64,000 bases of DNA from Deltaproteobacteria bacterium HGW-Deltaproteobacteria-19 (GCA_002841865.1 PHBD01000005.1:62001-126000), one strand, 5' to 3'. Shown: positions 16,142 to 26,054, counted from the first letter of the stretch. The notes: generated by a model not told the origin, from the sequence alone. Numbers and translations: made by a program.

Positions 16142-17958
16142 CAGAAATGGTACCAGATCGTCGCATAATCGTTGACGTTCTCCCCGTCATGGGCGAGGCG
16201 CTGGAGATACTCGTAGATGGGCACGTCCGTATATATATAGTCAAAGGCCGTCACCAGGCGGACCTCCCAGGAGTAGAAGCGGTACATCCGGCGGCCGTCC
16301 GGAAGGATCATGATGACTTCGTGGTCCTGCCAGGCCCGCAGGTCCGACTTCCCGAGACGGGGCAGGTTGAAGACCGGTTCGTCGGTGCGGACGAGACCGG
16401 GCAGGAGGCGGGCTTCCTCTCGCCGCTCCTGCTCGACGCGGGCGATGGGTACCCGGAAGTCGACCGTCTCCTCCTTCCCCTTGGTGCTGAAGGTGTAGTA
16501 CGGGTCGATCCCCGAGAGCTTCAGGGTCTTCCGCAGCAGGCAGGTCTCGAACCGGCGGCTGTTGTAGTAGGTGAACACCTGCTGGTTGTAGACATTCATG
16601 CCCAGGGCCTTGATTTTCCCGACAGCCGCCAGGGAGTCTTCCGTCATCTCCGTTGCGTGTTCGAAGTGCGTCACGATCGCCAGTTCCCGCTTTCCCCACT
16701 GGTGGTATTTCCTGAAGATCTCAAGAAGGCCCTCGTCGATGCGGAAGGGGAGGGTCACGGGAATCCGGGTTCCGATGCGGATCCGCTCCACGTGGTCGAT
16801 GGAGGCGATCTCACCGAAAATCCAGTCGAGATAGTCGTTCCGGAGGGTCAGCGGGTCCCCGCCGGTGACGAGGACCTCCGTGATGGACTCGTTGTCCCGG
16901 ATCCATCCGAGGGCCTCCTTCACTTTGGCTCGGCTCATCTGGACCTCCCGCTGGTTCATGGCCTTGATCTCCCAGTTCCGCTGGCAGTAGACGCAGATCT
17001 GGGGGCACGAGTTGTAGGGCTTGAGAATGACGATCTCGGGATAGCGGCGGGTGATGCCGTCGATGGGACTCGTGGATTTCTCGCCCATGAAGTCCAGGTC
17101 CACCCCCGATCGGGCGCTCCCGACAACACCGGCGCAGTACCGGGCGCTGGGGATGACCTGGGCGCGGATCTGGCGGTCGTGATCTACGCGTCCTTCCTTG
17201 TGGAAGAGGGAGAGGTAATAGGGCGTGATCTCGAAGGGGATGCCGGACAAGATCGCCGCCTCGATTCCCTCGATTTCGTCAGGTTCCAGCGTCACGAGGG
17301 AGCGGAGCGTTTCGAGGTCCCGGATCACGTGCTTCAGGTGCCACAGGTAATTTCCCCAGTCCTCCTCGGACGCCCCGAAATGGCGGAGGATGCTGTCCCG
17401 GAGCTTCGCCCGCTCCTTCACCAGGACCTTGTCCCTGCCGGTCCGGTAGCGCTTCAGGTACTTCCGGATGTAGGCCCCGTATTCGTCGAGCTGGGCGGAG
17501 CGGATGAGGGCGGCTTCCCGGCCGTCGGCCATCCGGAAGATGTCATGACTCTTGACGTGCTTTCCGTACTTGCCGGTGATCCCGTGAAAGAGGGCCAGGT
17601 ATTCGCAGAGAAATGCCTTCGAGACCGCATCGATCGCCCCCTCCTTTTCCTGGGCGAGGTCGCACAGGAGAGTCAGCGGCGATGCCCCCGTGAGGAACTC
17701 GTTCTCCGTCCGGATCGTGTTGGCGAAGACCCGCGTGCACTCCTTGGCGTTCCTCTTTTCGATGATGTTCATGTTCGAGAAGTAGGTCCCCGGCTTCATG
17801 TTGAACATCGAGCGGTCCAGGGAATTGAAGTAGTCGAAGAGGAGGTGCCTTGCCTCCTCGACATGCTTCGAGTGGCGGAGCATCCGGTGGATGTTCGGGT
17901 CGGCGGCCCAGAGCCTGGCCACCAATTCTTTCTTCGGCAGGGTCAGGAGCTTTTTCAT
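16141..17958 (-). CDS. KamA-family radical SAM aminomutase, long form
   Basis: A 605-aa member of the lysine 2,3-aminomutase family. The SAM-cluster motif CPQICVYC lies at C318, C322 and C325, followed by VLVTGGDPL (SAM contact). The usual enzyme is about 420-470 aa; here roughly 190 extra helical residues precede the catalytic part. The usual PLP-lysine motif PGGGGK is absent; FNLPRLGKSD with K537 is at the corresponding place, so K537 may hold PLP. The substrate is uncertain: lysine, glutamate or arginine aminomutases all belong to this family, and no acetyltransferase (ablB) or lysine fermentation genes are adjacent. It heads an operon with lipA, with a clear promoter at 18048-18076. Confidence 0.82.
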   Translation of the reverse strand: MKKLLTLPKKELVARLWAADPNIHRMLRHSKHVEEARHLLFDYFNSLDRSMFNMKPGTYFSNMNIIEKRNAKECTRVFANTIRTENEFLTGASPLTLLCDLAQEKEGAIDAVSKAFLCEYLALFHGITGKYGKHVKSHDIFRMADGREAALIRSAQLDEYGAYIRKYLKRYRTGRDKVLVKERAKLRDSILRHFGASEEDWGNYLWHLKHVIRDLETLRSLVTLEPDEIEGIEAAILSGIPFEITPYYLSLFHKEGRVDHDRQIRAQVIPSARYCAGVVGSARSGVDLDFMGEKSTSPIDGITRRYPEIVILKPYNSCPQICVYCQRNWEIKAMNQREVQMSRAKVKEALGWIRDNESITEVLVTGGDPLTLRNDYLDWIFGEIASIDHVERIRIGTRIPVTLPFRIDEGLLEIFRKYHQWGKRELAIVTHFEHATEMTEDSLAAVGKIKALGMNVYNQQVFTYYNSRRFETCLLRKTLKLSGIDPYYTFSTKGKEETVDFRVPIARVEQERREEARLLPGLVRTDEPVFNLPRLGKSDLRAWQDHEVIMILPDGRRMYRFYSWEVRLVTAFDYIYTDVPIYEYLQRLAHDGENVNDYATIWYHF

Positions 17959-18047
17959 GGGTTACGCGGGACCTCGCAGAGGGTGGAGTTCATGTTTGTT
18001 GCCATCGACGCGCCGGGAGCGGAATTCCCGGTCCATTATTGTGCAAT

Positions 18048-18076
18048 CCTATACCGTTCCGGGGAAGGGAAGTCAA
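18048..18076 (-). promoter_or_regulatory. Promoter for the kamA-lipA operon
   Basis: On the minus strand TTGACT (18076-18071), a 17-bp spacer and TATAGG (18053-18048). Transcription would start near 18041, leaving a leader of about 83 nt before kamA. Confidence 0.55.
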
Positions 18077-18202
18077 CGGAGGACAGTTTGTTGCAGGAGA
18101 CGACGGGCCTCCTTCGGATTCCATCCCATGCATGGAACGCATCGTCCGGGATGAAGGCATATCGCTTGTAATTCCAGATAGATTTTCATGTTTTGAATCG
18201 TA

Positions 18203-18231
18203 TTGACATTGCGGCCAACTCTCCCTATACT
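18203..18231 (+). promoter_or_regulatory. Strong sigma70-type promoter for the gntP unit
   Basis: TTGACA (18203-18208), exactly 17 bp, then TATACT (18226-18231): near-consensus. Predicted start near 18238, so the transcript has a leader of about 500 nt before the permease. Confidence 0.7.
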
Positions 18232-18245
18232 CGCGCCCGTTCAAA

Positions 18246-18264
18246 GATCTCTAAAACAGAGATC
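18246..18264 (+). promoter_or_regulatory. Hairpin at the 5' end of the gntP leader
   Basis: GATCTCT and AGAGATC are perfect 7-bp inverted arms around AAAAC, beginning about 8 nt after the predicted transcription start. It may protect the transcript or serve as an operator. No T-run follows. Confidence 0.45.
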
Positions 18265-18380
18265 CCGCCCACTTCCCCCACAGATTTGATAAACCGAGTG
18301 CCCGAAAGCAAACGGCATCCTGCCGGAGTTTTCCGCCGACCTGCATCGCCTTCAACCCCATCCTGATCCAGTCGATCATT

Positions 18381-18398
18381 TGTAGACGGTTGTCTACA
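18381..18398. promoter_or_regulatory. Operator-like inverted repeat TGTAGAC-N4-GTCTACA
   Basis: Perfect 7-bp arms around GGTT. The TTGTCTACA half resembles sites bound by GntR/FadR-type regulators, but no regulator gene is adjacent, so the assignment is a guess. Confidence 0.4.
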
Positions 18399-18464
18399 GG
18401 AGATAACGTTAATAGATTCTCGTAGTTAGTAGCGCAATCCCCCTGCCTGCCATAACCAACGATC

Positions 18465-18486
18465 GACATTCTCCCGGGAGAATGTC
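18465..18486. promoter_or_regulatory. 22-bp perfect palindrome
   Basis: The arms GACATTCTCCC and GGGAGAATGTC meet without a spacer, giving a flawless two-fold site typical of a dimeric DNA-binding protein. It lies 275 bp before the permease start and about 230 bp after the predicted transcription start. Confidence 0.55.
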
Positions 18487-18739
18487 CGACCTGGTTTTTG
18501 AAAATACCTTGTGATGTTGGATGGTTGCCGTCCTGAGGGGAGCGTGGCGCGCTGCTTGCTGTTCCGGCGCTCTGTCTGTGCACGCACGGGAAGGAGGCGT
18601 TTCGCCGAATGAGGGACGAATCGAGGCGCAGTCCCACGGCGGCCGCATCATTGCCGTTTTTATCGTTCCCGGCGGAATCCACGATCTTCGGGAACCCTTC
18701 AAACCATAAACCACATACATTCGCAGCAGGAGGATAAGA

Positions 18740-20140
18740 ATGGAAGCATTGGGGATCGTTCTCAGTCTGTTTGGTCTGATGTACATGGCCTATCGGGGGT
18801 ATTCCGTCATTCTCTTCGCCCCCGTATTCGCCCTGACGGCCGCCGCCCTGCAGGGCCTGCCCGTCATGCCCGGCTATACGGAGCTGTTCATGGCCAAAAC
18901 CGTTGGCTATATCAAGGCGTTCTTTCCTGTATTCATGCTGGGCGCCGTCTTCGGGAAAGTGATGGAGGACACCCTGCTGGCAAAGGGGATCTCCGCCTTC
19001 GTCATGCAGAAACTGGGCATGAAACGGGCGATGCTGGCCGTCGTTCTGTCCTGTGCCATATTGACATACGGCGGCGTCAGTCTCTTCGTCGTCGTGTTCG
19101 CCGTGTATCCGTTCGCCGCCGCCCTGTACCGGGAGGCCGACATCCCGAAGCGGCTGCTTCCCGGCACGATCGCCCTGGGATCCTTTACGTTCACGATGGA
19201 CGCCTTTCCCGGATCGCCCCAGATCCAAAACCTGATCCCGACGAATTTCTACGGCACGACCGGCTATGCGGCTCCCATTGCCGGACTGTTCGGCGGCACG
19301 CTGATCCTTATCACCGGAATGGTATGGCTCGAGTGGCGGCGCAGAAAGGCCGCCGCAAAAGGGGAAGGTTATGGAGATCATACGCAGAACGAGCCGTCCG
19401 TTTCTTCCGCCGGGGAATTGCCGAAGTGGTACATCGGCATTCTTCCCCTGTTGACCGTTCTGCTTCTCAATTACTTTCTGTCTCGGGTTTTCGAGTGGAA
19501 CCCCCAGCTGATGGATGCCTTTGCGGACATGAAACTCCCCCTGTTTGCCGGAACGGTGAAGAAGGTTATCGGCATCTGGTCCCTGATCATTGCTCTTGTT
19601 GCGGGAATCATCCTGGCCGTTGCTTTGGGTTTTCGGAACCTCCCCAGGGAAGGGGGGCTGCAGAAGGCCCTGAACGCGGGGGCCATCGGGTCGCTCCTGG
19701 CGATCTTGAACACGGCCTCCGAGGTCGGTTACGGGAACGTCATTGCCGCCCTGCCGGGTTTCAAGGCGATTGCCGGCTCCCTGCTCAGCATTCAGATCGG
19801 GGGAACGCCGCTCGTTTCGGAAGCAGTGTCCGTTACGACGCTGGCGGGCATTACAGGTTCGGCCTCGGGCGGCATGTCCATCGCCCTGGACCTGATGTCC
19901 AGGGACTGGCTGGCCTGGGCGAATTCGATCGGCATGTCTCCGGAAATTCTTCATCGGGTCGCTTCCATGGCATCGGGGGGATGTGATACATTGCCCCACA
20001 ACGGGGCAGTCATCACCCTCCTGGCCGTCTGCGGACTGACCCACAGGCAATCGTATCCCGACATCGGGATGATCACCCTCATCAAGACGGTGGCCGTGTT
20101 CAGCATTATTCTGCTCTATCATTTAACCGGGCTCTACTGA
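18740..20140 (+). CDS. GntP-family permease (organic acid symporter)
   Basis: A 466-aa inner-membrane protein with 10-12 hydrophobic segments. The fold and motifs such as YGGVSLFVVVFAVYPF and FTMDAFPGSPQIQNLIPT, and the C-terminal SGGCDTLPHNGAVITLL, fit the GntP family, whose members import gluconate, 3-hydroxybutyrate or related acids with protons. The next gene is an acyl-CoA:acid CoA-transferase, which supports a short-chain hydroxy- or keto-acid substrate over gluconate; that is inference. AGGAGG lies 6 nt before the ATG. It is transcribed from a near-consensus promoter through a leader with palindromes. Confidence 0.8.
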   Translation: MEALGIVLSLFGLMYMAYRGYSVILFAPVFALTAAALQGLPVMPGYTELFMAKTVGYIKAFFPVFMLGAVFGKVMEDTLLAKGISAFVMQKLGMKRAMLAVVLSCAILTYGGVSLFVVVFAVYPFAAALYREADIPKRLLPGTIALGSFTFTMDAFPGSPQIQNLIPTNFYGTTGYAAPIAGLFGGTLILITGMVWLEWRRRKAAAKGEGYGDHTQNEPSVSSAGELPKWYIGILPLLTVLLLNYFLSRVFEWNPQLMDAFADMKLPLFAGTVKKVIGIWSLIIALVAGIILAVALGFRNLPREGGLQKALNAGAIGSLLAILNTASEVGYGNVIAALPGFKAIAGSLLSIQIGGTPLVSEAVSVTTLAGITGSASGGMSIALDLMSRDWLAWANSIGMSPEILHRVASMASGGCDTLPHNGAVITLLAVCGLTHRQSYPDIGMITLIKTVAVFSIILLYHLTGLY

Positions 20141-20183
20141 GCCGGGGGATCGCCTGCTGAATAACAGTACGGAAGAGCTTTTT

Positions 20184-20211
20184 CCGGGGACGGAAATGCA
20201 ACCGTCCCCGG
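20184..20211 (+). other. Strong stem-loop between permease and CoA-transferase
   Basis: CCGGGGACGG and CCGTCCCCGG form a perfect 10-bp stem with an 8-nt loop. TTTTT precedes rather than follows it on the plus strand, so it is not an ordinary terminator for gntP. It may protect the upstream mRNA end or lower expression of the downstream gene. Confidence 0.45.
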
Positions 20212-20405
20212 GAAGGATGGACAGGGTCATCCCCGGGATCGGAAAGACGTCCTGCTCTCTCCGTGCGGAAGCGGGACGGATCCGGTTGCCGGTATCGGGC
20301 ACGGACTGAAGGCGCAATTGCGGCGGACCGGGACCTGCTGTTTCGTCCGCCGGGATGGACGGAGTGTCCTGTTGCCGTTTCCAGGCATGCAAAAGGAGGA
20401 GGATC

Positions 20406-22436
20406 ATGGATGAGATTCAGAGCGGACTCGGTTCAACATCCCCGGGAGATGCAAAGCTGATGGAGCATCCCATCCTGGATGAAATCCGGGCTCAAATCCG
20501 GCGGAAAGGGAAAATCGTTTCCGGCGGACAGGCCGTCGCGATCATCCGGGATGGCGACGTCGTTACCACCGGCGGCTTCGTGAGCGCGGGGGTTCCCGAG
20601 GACATCCTTATTTATCTCGAAGAGCGTTTCAAGCAGGAGGGCCACCCTCGGGACCTGACGCTCATCTATGCAGCCGGCCAGGGCGACGGCAAGACCAGGG
20701 GCCTGAATCACCTGGGATACGAAGGCCTGATCGGCCGCGTCATCGGCGGGCACATCGGTCTCGCGCCGCAGCTCCAGAAGCTCATCCGGGAGGAAAAGGC
20801 CCTTGCCTACAATTTTCCTCAAGGGGTCATCAGCACCCTGTTCCGCAACCTGGCCGCCCGGAAGCCGGGCCTGATGTCGTACGTGGGACTCGGCACCTTC
20901 ATCGATCCCCGGCTGGACGGCGGAAAGCTGAACGAGAAGACAAAGAGCGAGGGCGAGGATCTCGTAAAGCTCATGGAGATCGAGGGACGGGAGATTCTCT
21001 TCTACAAGCTGCCCCCGATCGATGTTGCCATCATCCGGGGCACGACGGCCGACACGGACGGCAACATCAGCATGGAGAAGGAGGCCCTCACGATCGAGAT
21101 GCTGGCCCAGGCGATGGCCGCGAAGAACAACGGCGGGTTCGTCATTGCGCAGGTGGAGCGGATTGCCGACCGGCACACCATGAATCCGAAGAACGTCAAG
21201 GTTCCCGGCATCATGGTGGACTGCGTTGTTGTCGCCAGGCCCGAGAATCACAAGCTGACGTTCCTGGAGCAATACAACCCCGGATTTACGGGCGAGATTC
21301 GCGTGCCCATGGCCTCCATTCCGCCCATGGATCCGGGGCAGAGGAAGGTGATTGCCAGACGGGCCGCCTTCGAGCTTCGGCCCAACCAGGTGGTGAACCT
21401 CGGCATCGGGATGCCCGAGGGGGTCGCCCGCATCGCCAATGAGGAAGGCATGCTGGATCTGCTCACGCTGACGGCGGAGCCGGGCGTGATCGGCGGGATG
21501 CCCAACGGAGGCCTCAATTTCGGGACCGGCACGAACATCGACGCCCTTATCGATCAGCCCTATCAGTTCGATTTTTACGACGGGGGCGGCCTGGACATCG
21601 CCTTCCTCGGCTCCGCAGAGATGGACGAGGCGGGAAATGTCAATGTGAGCAAGTTCGGCCCCCGTTTCGTCGGACCGGGAGGTTTCATCAACATCAGCCA
21701 GAATGCGAAGAAAATCGTGTTTCTGGGCACATTTACGGCGGGAGGGCTCCAGGTGTCCGTGGTCGACGGCAAGCTCAGGATCGACCAGGAGGGGCGGGAA
21801 CAAAAGTTTGTCAGGCAGGTGGAGCAGATCACGTTCAGCGGTAAATATGCCGCTCTCAGGCAGCAGCCGGTTCTTTACGTCACGGAGCGCTGCGTCTTCA
21901 GCCTCACGCGGGACGGGATGGAACTCCTCGAGATCGCCCCGGGGGTGGATCTGGAAAACGATATCCTTTCCAAAATGGGATTCACGCCCGTGATGAAAAC
22001 CCCCCCGAGGCGGATGGACCCGCGGATCTTCGGCCTGGCGCCCATGGGGATCCTGCGCGACCTGCTGGACATCCCGATTGAAGACCGGCTGGTGTACGAT
22101 GCCCGGGAAAACACGTTTTACGTGAATTTCGAGAATTTCTACGTGAAGTCGCACGAGCAGATCAGCGGCATCCGGGATCATGTCGAAAAGATGCTGAAGC
22201 CGCTGGGAAAGAAGGTCTACACGATCGTCAATTACGACAACTTCAACATCCTTCCCGAGCTCGTGGACGAATACGCGGAAATGGTCAAATATGTGATGCA
22301 GTTTTACGAGAAGGTGACCCGTTATACGACCAGCACGTTTCTCCGTATGAAGCTCGGCGACGAACTGGCGAAACGGGACGTGGCGCCCCATCTCTATGAA
22401 TCGAAGGATGAGGCCCACCGGCTCCTGAAGGAATAG
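20406..22436 (+). CDS. Acyl-CoA:acetate/3-ketoacid CoA-transferase, extended YdiF type
   Basis: A 676-aa fused alpha-beta family I CoA-transferase that moves CoA between acyl-CoA and free acids through a glutamyl-CoA intermediate. The N-terminal half has GQAVAIIRDGDVVTTGGFVS; the beta half has NLGIGMPEGVA and AEPGVIGGMPNGGLNFG, where E358 is the expected catalytic Glu. YdiF is about 530 aa; here about 140 extra C-terminal residues follow (starting near DPRIFGLAPMGILRDLL), which I do not recognise as a separate enzyme. AGGAGG precedes the ATG at 20406. The gene is 265 bp behind gntP on the same strand, so import and CoA activation of a carboxylic acid are probably linked. Confidence 0.85.
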   Translation: MDEIQSGLGSTSPGDAKLMEHPILDEIRAQIRRKGKIVSGGQAVAIIRDGDVVTTGGFVSAGVPEDILIYLEERFKQEGHPRDLTLIYAAGQGDGKTRGLNHLGYEGLIGRVIGGHIGLAPQLQKLIREEKALAYNFPQGVISTLFRNLAARKPGLMSYVGLGTFIDPRLDGGKLNEKTKSEGEDLVKLMEIEGREILFYKLPPIDVAIIRGTTADTDGNISMEKEALTIEMLAQAMAAKNNGGFVIAQVERIADRHTMNPKNVKVPGIMVDCVVVARPENHKLTFLEQYNPGFTGEIRVPMASIPPMDPGQRKVIARRAAFELRPNQVVNLGIGMPEGVARIANEEGMLDLLTLTAEPGVIGGMPNGGLNFGTGTNIDALIDQPYQFDFYDGGGLDIAFLGSAEMDEAGNVNVSKFGPRFVGPGGFINISQNAKKIVFLGTFTAGGLQVSVVDGKLRIDQEGREQKFVRQVEQITFSGKYAALRQQPVLYVTERCVFSLTRDGMELLEIAPGVDLENDILSKMGFTPVMKTPPRRMDPRIFGLAPMGILRDLLDIPIEDRLVYDARENTFYVNFENFYVKSHEQISGIRDHVEKMLKPLGKKVYTIVNYDNFNILPELVDEYAEMVKYVMQFYEKVTRYTTSTFLRMKLGDELAKRDVAPHLYESKDEAHRLLKE

Positions 22437-22475
22437 GCGCCGTTTTTCCCGGGATCGAATGGCCGGGACGGCCGG

Positions 22476-24578
22476 TCAGCGGGATCCGTGCCAGACGATC
22501 CGCGCGTCCACGGCAAGGCAGCCCTCCGGGGAGGCCATCAGGGGGTTGATGTCCAGCTCGGCGATGTCGGGGATATCGAGGGCGAGAAAGGACAGGCGCT
22601 CCAGGACGTCGATCACGGCTTTCCGGTCGATTCCCGGGCGGCCCCGGGTTCCCTCGATGAGCGGGGCGCTCTTCAGGGACCGGAGCATCTCCTCCGCTTC
22701 CTCCGTGTCGACGGGAGCCAGGGCACGGCTCACGTCGCGAAAGACCTCCGCGTGAATGCCTCCCAGGCCGCAAGCGACGACCGGGCCGAACTGGGGGTCC
22801 CGCTTGATTCCCAGGAGAATCTCCAGGCCGGGGGTCTGCTCCTGGATCTGGACGGCCTCCACGGGGGTGTCGGGACTGCGGCGGCGGACGTTCTCCAGGA
22901 GCCGTTCGTAGGCCGCGGCGAGTTCTGCGGGGCTGCCGATGCCGGTGATGACGCCGTTCCACTCGGTCTTGTGGAGGAAGGCGTCACCCGCCAGCTTCAG
23001 GACGACGGGGTAGCGGAAGCGGGGAGCCAGGGCCTCCAGTTCGGAACGGCCGGCGGCGATGGCGCCCGGGACCGCGGGTATGCCGAAGGCCTTCAGGACT
23101 GCCAGGGCGTCCTCTCCAAGGAGGACGCCGCGCTCCCGTCCCTTCGCGAGGAGCGGATCCAGGGCGGTCCGGTCCACCGGGAATGACCTCGGGGCGGGAA
23201 TTCGCCGGTTCTTCGCTTCGTGCCAGCGCCGGCTGAAGGAGAGGGCCCGGACGGACTGTTCGATGGTGGGGAAGCAGGCCATGCCCGGGATCGCTTCGTA
23301 GCGGTCCAAAAAGGGCTCCACGTCAATGTAGACCCACATCGCCACGGGCTTTCCGTTGCCTGCATCACGCCGGGACCGCTCGCATACCTCCACCAGGTTC
23401 ATGCTCTGGTGGAGCGGCGAGAGCGTGGCCGGCAGGATGGCCATCACCCCGTCCACGCCGGGACTCTTGAGGAATCCCGTCAGGGCCCTGCCGAAGGCGC
23501 CGGGGTAGTCGCCGCCGATCATCCCGATGGGCCAGATGTCGAGGGGGTTGCCGATGGGAATCCAGCCGGGGATCCCCTGTTTCATCTCTTTCGCCAGACC
23601 TTCGGGCAACTCCGCCAGTGTGAGCCCCAGGGGCTCGCAGGCATCGACCACCATGATCCCCCCCGCCCCGGTGATGGTCAGGACCGCGATACGGGGTCCC
23701 GCCATCTCTCCCAGCAGGAGGAGGGCGTGGACGGCGTCGGTCAGCTCGGAGCCGTCGTTTACCCGGATGACACCGGTCCGGCGGAAGGCCGCTTCGAAGA
23801 CCGCGTCCTCCCCGACAAGGGATCCCGTGTGGGAGAGGGCCGCCCTGGCCCCCGCGCGGGTTCGACCGGACTTGAAGACCAGGACGGGCTTCCGGCGGGT
23901 GATCTTCGCGACCGTCTCCAGGAACAGCGGTCCCCTGGAGATGCCCTCCATATAGATGAAGATGATCTTCGTCTCCGGATCGTCTTCCAGGTACTCCAAA
24001 GCGTCCACGACGTCCACGTCGGCACCGTTGCCGATGTCGATGGCCTTTCCCCAGTGCCGGTAGCCCATGTTCGGGGCCGCCATCTGGATGAAGCCCGTCT
24101 GGGCGATGACGGAGACAGGCGGATAGACCCGGGGGCGCTCCGTGTCCATGAAGGCCGTCGTGAAATTCCTGAAATTATTCAGAATCCCCATGGTGTTCGG
24201 TCCCAGGACCCGAACGCCGCCCTCCCGGGCGGTCCGGACGATCTCGTCCTGCATCGCCTTGCCCTTCTCGTCGGCATCGGAGAAGCCCTGGGTAATGACG
24301 ACGACCCGGTCGATGCCGGCGCGGATGCAGTCCTTAAGGGCCGGCAGGACCCGGTCCCGGCCGGTGGAGATGACCGCCAGGTCAGCCGGTTCGGGGAGGT
24401 CCAGGACGCTCTTGTAGGATTTCAGTCCATAGATTTCCCCGGCGTTGGGATTGATGGGGAAGAGGCGGCCTTCGTAGCCGTACCGGAGCATGGTCTCGGC
24501 GTTGTTGTACGAGTCGGGGCCTGAAGCCCGGGGAACGCCGATCAGGGCGACGGAGCGCGGTTCGAGGAATTTCTTCAT
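22476..24578 (-). CDS. ADP-forming acyl-CoA synthetase (acetyl-CoA synthetase type)
   Basis: A 700-aa fused alpha-beta enzyme that converts acyl-CoA, ADP and phosphate to acid, ATP and CoA, conserving energy in anaerobes. The N-terminal CoA-binding domain ([12 protein letters not shown]), the ligase domains with the phosphorylated-His motif LSHTGS (H250) and the C-terminal ATP-grasp part (about 480-700, with [19 protein letters not shown]) are all present and in the usual order. The acyl substrate is not readable; acetyl and aryl-acetyl types share these motifs. The ATG overlaps the gcvPB stop by 4 nt (ATGA), so the gene is translationally coupled to the glycine cleavage operon, an unusual link that suggests acetyl-CoA or glycine carbon feeding ATP synthesis. 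Confidence 0.88.
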   Translation of the reverse strand: MKKFLEPRSVALIGVPRASGPDSYNNAETMLRYGYEGRLFPINPNAGEIYGLKSYKSVLDLPEPADLAVISTGRDRVLPALKDCIRAGIDRVVVITQGFSDADEKGKAMQDEIVRTAREGGVRVLGPNTMGILNNFRNFTTAFMDTERPRVYPPVSVIAQTGFIQMAAPNMGYRHWGKAIDIGNGADVDVVDALEYLEDDPETKIIFIYMEGISRGPLFLETVAKITRRKPVLVFKSGRTRAGARAALSHTGSLVGEDAVFEAAFRRTGVIRVNDGSELTDAVHALLLLGEMAGPRIAVLTITGAGGIMVVDACEPLGLTLAELPEGLAKEMKQGIPGWIPIGNPLDIWPIGMIGGDYPGAFGRALTGFLKSPGVDGVMAILPATLSPLHQSMNLVEVCERSRRDAGNGKPVAMWVYIDVEPFLDRYEAIPGMACFPTIEQSVRALSFSRRWHEAKNRRIPAPRSFPVDRTALDPLLAKGRERGVLLGEDALAVLKAFGIPAVPGAIAAGRSELEALAPRFRYPVVLKLAGDAFLHKTEWNGVITGIGSPAELAAAYERLLENVRRRSPDTPVEAVQIQEQTPGLEILLGIKRDPQFGPVVACGLGGIHAEVFRDVSRALAPVDTEEAEEMLRSLKSAPLIEGTRGRPGIDRKAVIDVLERLSFLALDIPDIAELDINPLMASPEGCLAVDARIVWHGSR

Positions 24579-26035
24579 GCAGGGATCTCCGTGAGGGGGC
24601 GTTTCCAGACAACGTCGGGATCCCGGGCGGCTCTCACCTCATCGAGGCGGCGGACCGGTGTCGTGAGCGGGGCCGAGCGGACCACATCGGGATTGTCCCG
24701 GGCTTCCCGGGCGATTGCGATCATGGTGTTGCAGAAGGCGTCCAGCGTCTCGATGCTCTCGGTCTCGCCGGGCTCGATCATGATCGCCTCGGGGACGATC
24801 AGGGGAAAATAGATGGTGGGCGGGTGGAACCCGTAGTCCAGGAGGCGCTTGGCCATATCCGAGGTGTGAACGTTGCTTTCCTTGACCTGCCGCCGCCCGG
24901 AAAAGACGCATTCATGCATGCAGGTCCGCGGGTACGGCAGATCGAAGTGTGGCTCCAGGCGGGCCTTGACATAGTTGGCGTTCAGCACCGCTGTTTCGGC
25001 GACGTGCCGGAGGCCTTCCGCCCCGAGTGTCCGAATGTACGTAAAGGCCTTCACCATGACGCCCACGTTGCCGTAGAAGGCCCGGACGCGGCCGATCGTG
25101 TCCGGCGCCGTGTAGTCCCAGCGGTATCCCGCGCCGGTCTTGACAACCCGGGGAATGGGCAGGAAGGGAACCATTTCCCGGGACACCCCGACGGGGCCGC
25201 TCCCGGGTCCTCCGCAACCGTGGGGGGTGGAGAAGGTCTTGTGCAGGTTGAGCTGGATCACGTCGAACCCGAGATCCCCCGGCCGGGCCTTGCCCAGGAA
25301 GGCGTTGGCATTGGCGCCGTCTCCGTAGAGCAGCCCCCCCCGGCCGTGGACGATGGCCGCCACTTCCGTGATGTTGCGCTCGAAGAGCCCCAGGGTGTTT
25401 GGGTTCGTCAGCATGAGGCCGGCCACGTCCTCCGCCATGAGCGAGCGGAGATGCTCCAGGTCCACGCCGCCCTCGGCGTTGGAGCGGACCGTCGTCACGG
25501 AGTAGCCGCAGAGGGCTCCCGAAGCGCAATTCGTGCCGTGGGCGGAATCGGGGATCAGGATCCTCGTTCGCTTTTCACCCCGTTTCTCGAAGTGCTTCTT
25601 GATCATCATGACGCCCGTCAGCTCCCCGTGGGCGCCCGCCGCGGGCTGGAGCGTGAAGTCGGCCATGCCGAAAATCTCCGCCAGGGCTTCCTTCAGCTCG
25701 TAGAGGAGTTGGAGGGTTCCCTGGGCGCAGGACTCCGGGGCATACGGATGGAGGTTGGCGAAGCCGGTCATCCGGGCCGTTTCCTCGTTGAGCTTGGGAT
25801 TGTACTTCATGGTGCAGGAGCCCAGGGGGTAGAACCCCATGTCGACGCCGAAGTTGCGGCGGGAGAGGGCCGTAAAGTGGCGGATCAGGTCCACCTCCGC
25901 CACCTCCGGCAGGTCCACGTCACTCCGCAGCAGGGCCGGGTCGATCAGCTCCTCCAGGGGCGGGGCCGGAACGTCGCTCACCGGAATGGCCGTTGCCTGC
26001 CTGCCGGGCCGGCTCTTCTCGAAGATCAGTTCCAT
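24575..26035 (-). CDS. gcvPB: Glycine dehydrogenase (decarboxylating) subunit 2
   Basis: A 486-aa PLP subunit of the split P protein, which decarboxylates glycine and loads the aminomethyl group on lipoyl-GcvH. The PLP lysine is K266 in [11 protein letters not shown], followed by the glycine-rich [23 protein letters not shown] and [14 protein letters not shown] are also typical. Length fits the two-subunit type. Unusually, two unrelated genes separate it from gcvPA (thioesterase and EF-hand protein), and the acyl-CoA synthetase is coupled behind it. It is 19 bp after the EF-hand gene on the same strand. Confidence 0.95.
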   Translation of the reverse strand: MELIFEKSRPGRQATAIPVSDVPAPPLEELIDPALLRSDVDLPEVAEVDLIRHFTALSRRNFGVDMGFYPLGSCTMKYNPKLNEETARMTGFANLHPYAPESCAQGTLQLLYELKEALAEIFGMADFTLQPAAGAHGELTGVMMIKKHFEKRGEKRTRILIPDSAHGTNCASGALCGYSVTTVRSNAEGGVDLEHLRSLMAEDVAGLMLTNPNTLGLFERNITEVAAIVHGRGGLLYGDGANANAFLGKARPGDLGFDVIQLNLHKTFSTPHGCGGPGSGPVGVSREMVPFLPIPRVVKTGAGYRWDYTAPDTIGRVRAFYGNVGVMVKAFTYIRTLGAEGLRHVAETAVLNANYVKARLEPHFDLPYPRTCMHECVFSGRRQVKESNVHTSDMAKRLLDYGFHPPTIYFPLIVPEAIMIEPGETESIETLDAFCNTMIAIAREARDNPDVVRSAPLTTPVRRLDEVRAARDPDVVWKRPLTEIPA

Positions 26036-26054
26036 GACGGATCCCCTGTTCGTC

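Larger units (their letters stand above)
18265..18739 (+). other. Long untranslated leader upstream of gntP
   Basis: No convincing gene lies between the promoter hairpin and the permease. The stretch holds two operator-like palindromes (18381-18398 and 18465-18486). A 62-codon frame at 18521-18709 has poor composition and no good ribosome site and is not annotated. The end carries AGGAGG before the permease start. Confidence 0.5.

Noticed and set aside
16129-18171. 680-codon open frame antisense to kamA
   Set aside because: Open only because of GC-rich third positions of the opposite gene; its translation has no family motifs, while the minus strand encodes a clear radical SAM protein.
18251-20122. 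623-codon frame antisense to the GntP permease
   Set aside because: Mirror of a well-supported membrane protein gene; composition is unlike a real protein and there is no ribosome site.
20433-22418. 661-codon frame antisense to the CoA-transferase
   Set aside because: Antisense shadow in GC-rich DNA; the sense strand has catalytic motifs and a good ribosome site.
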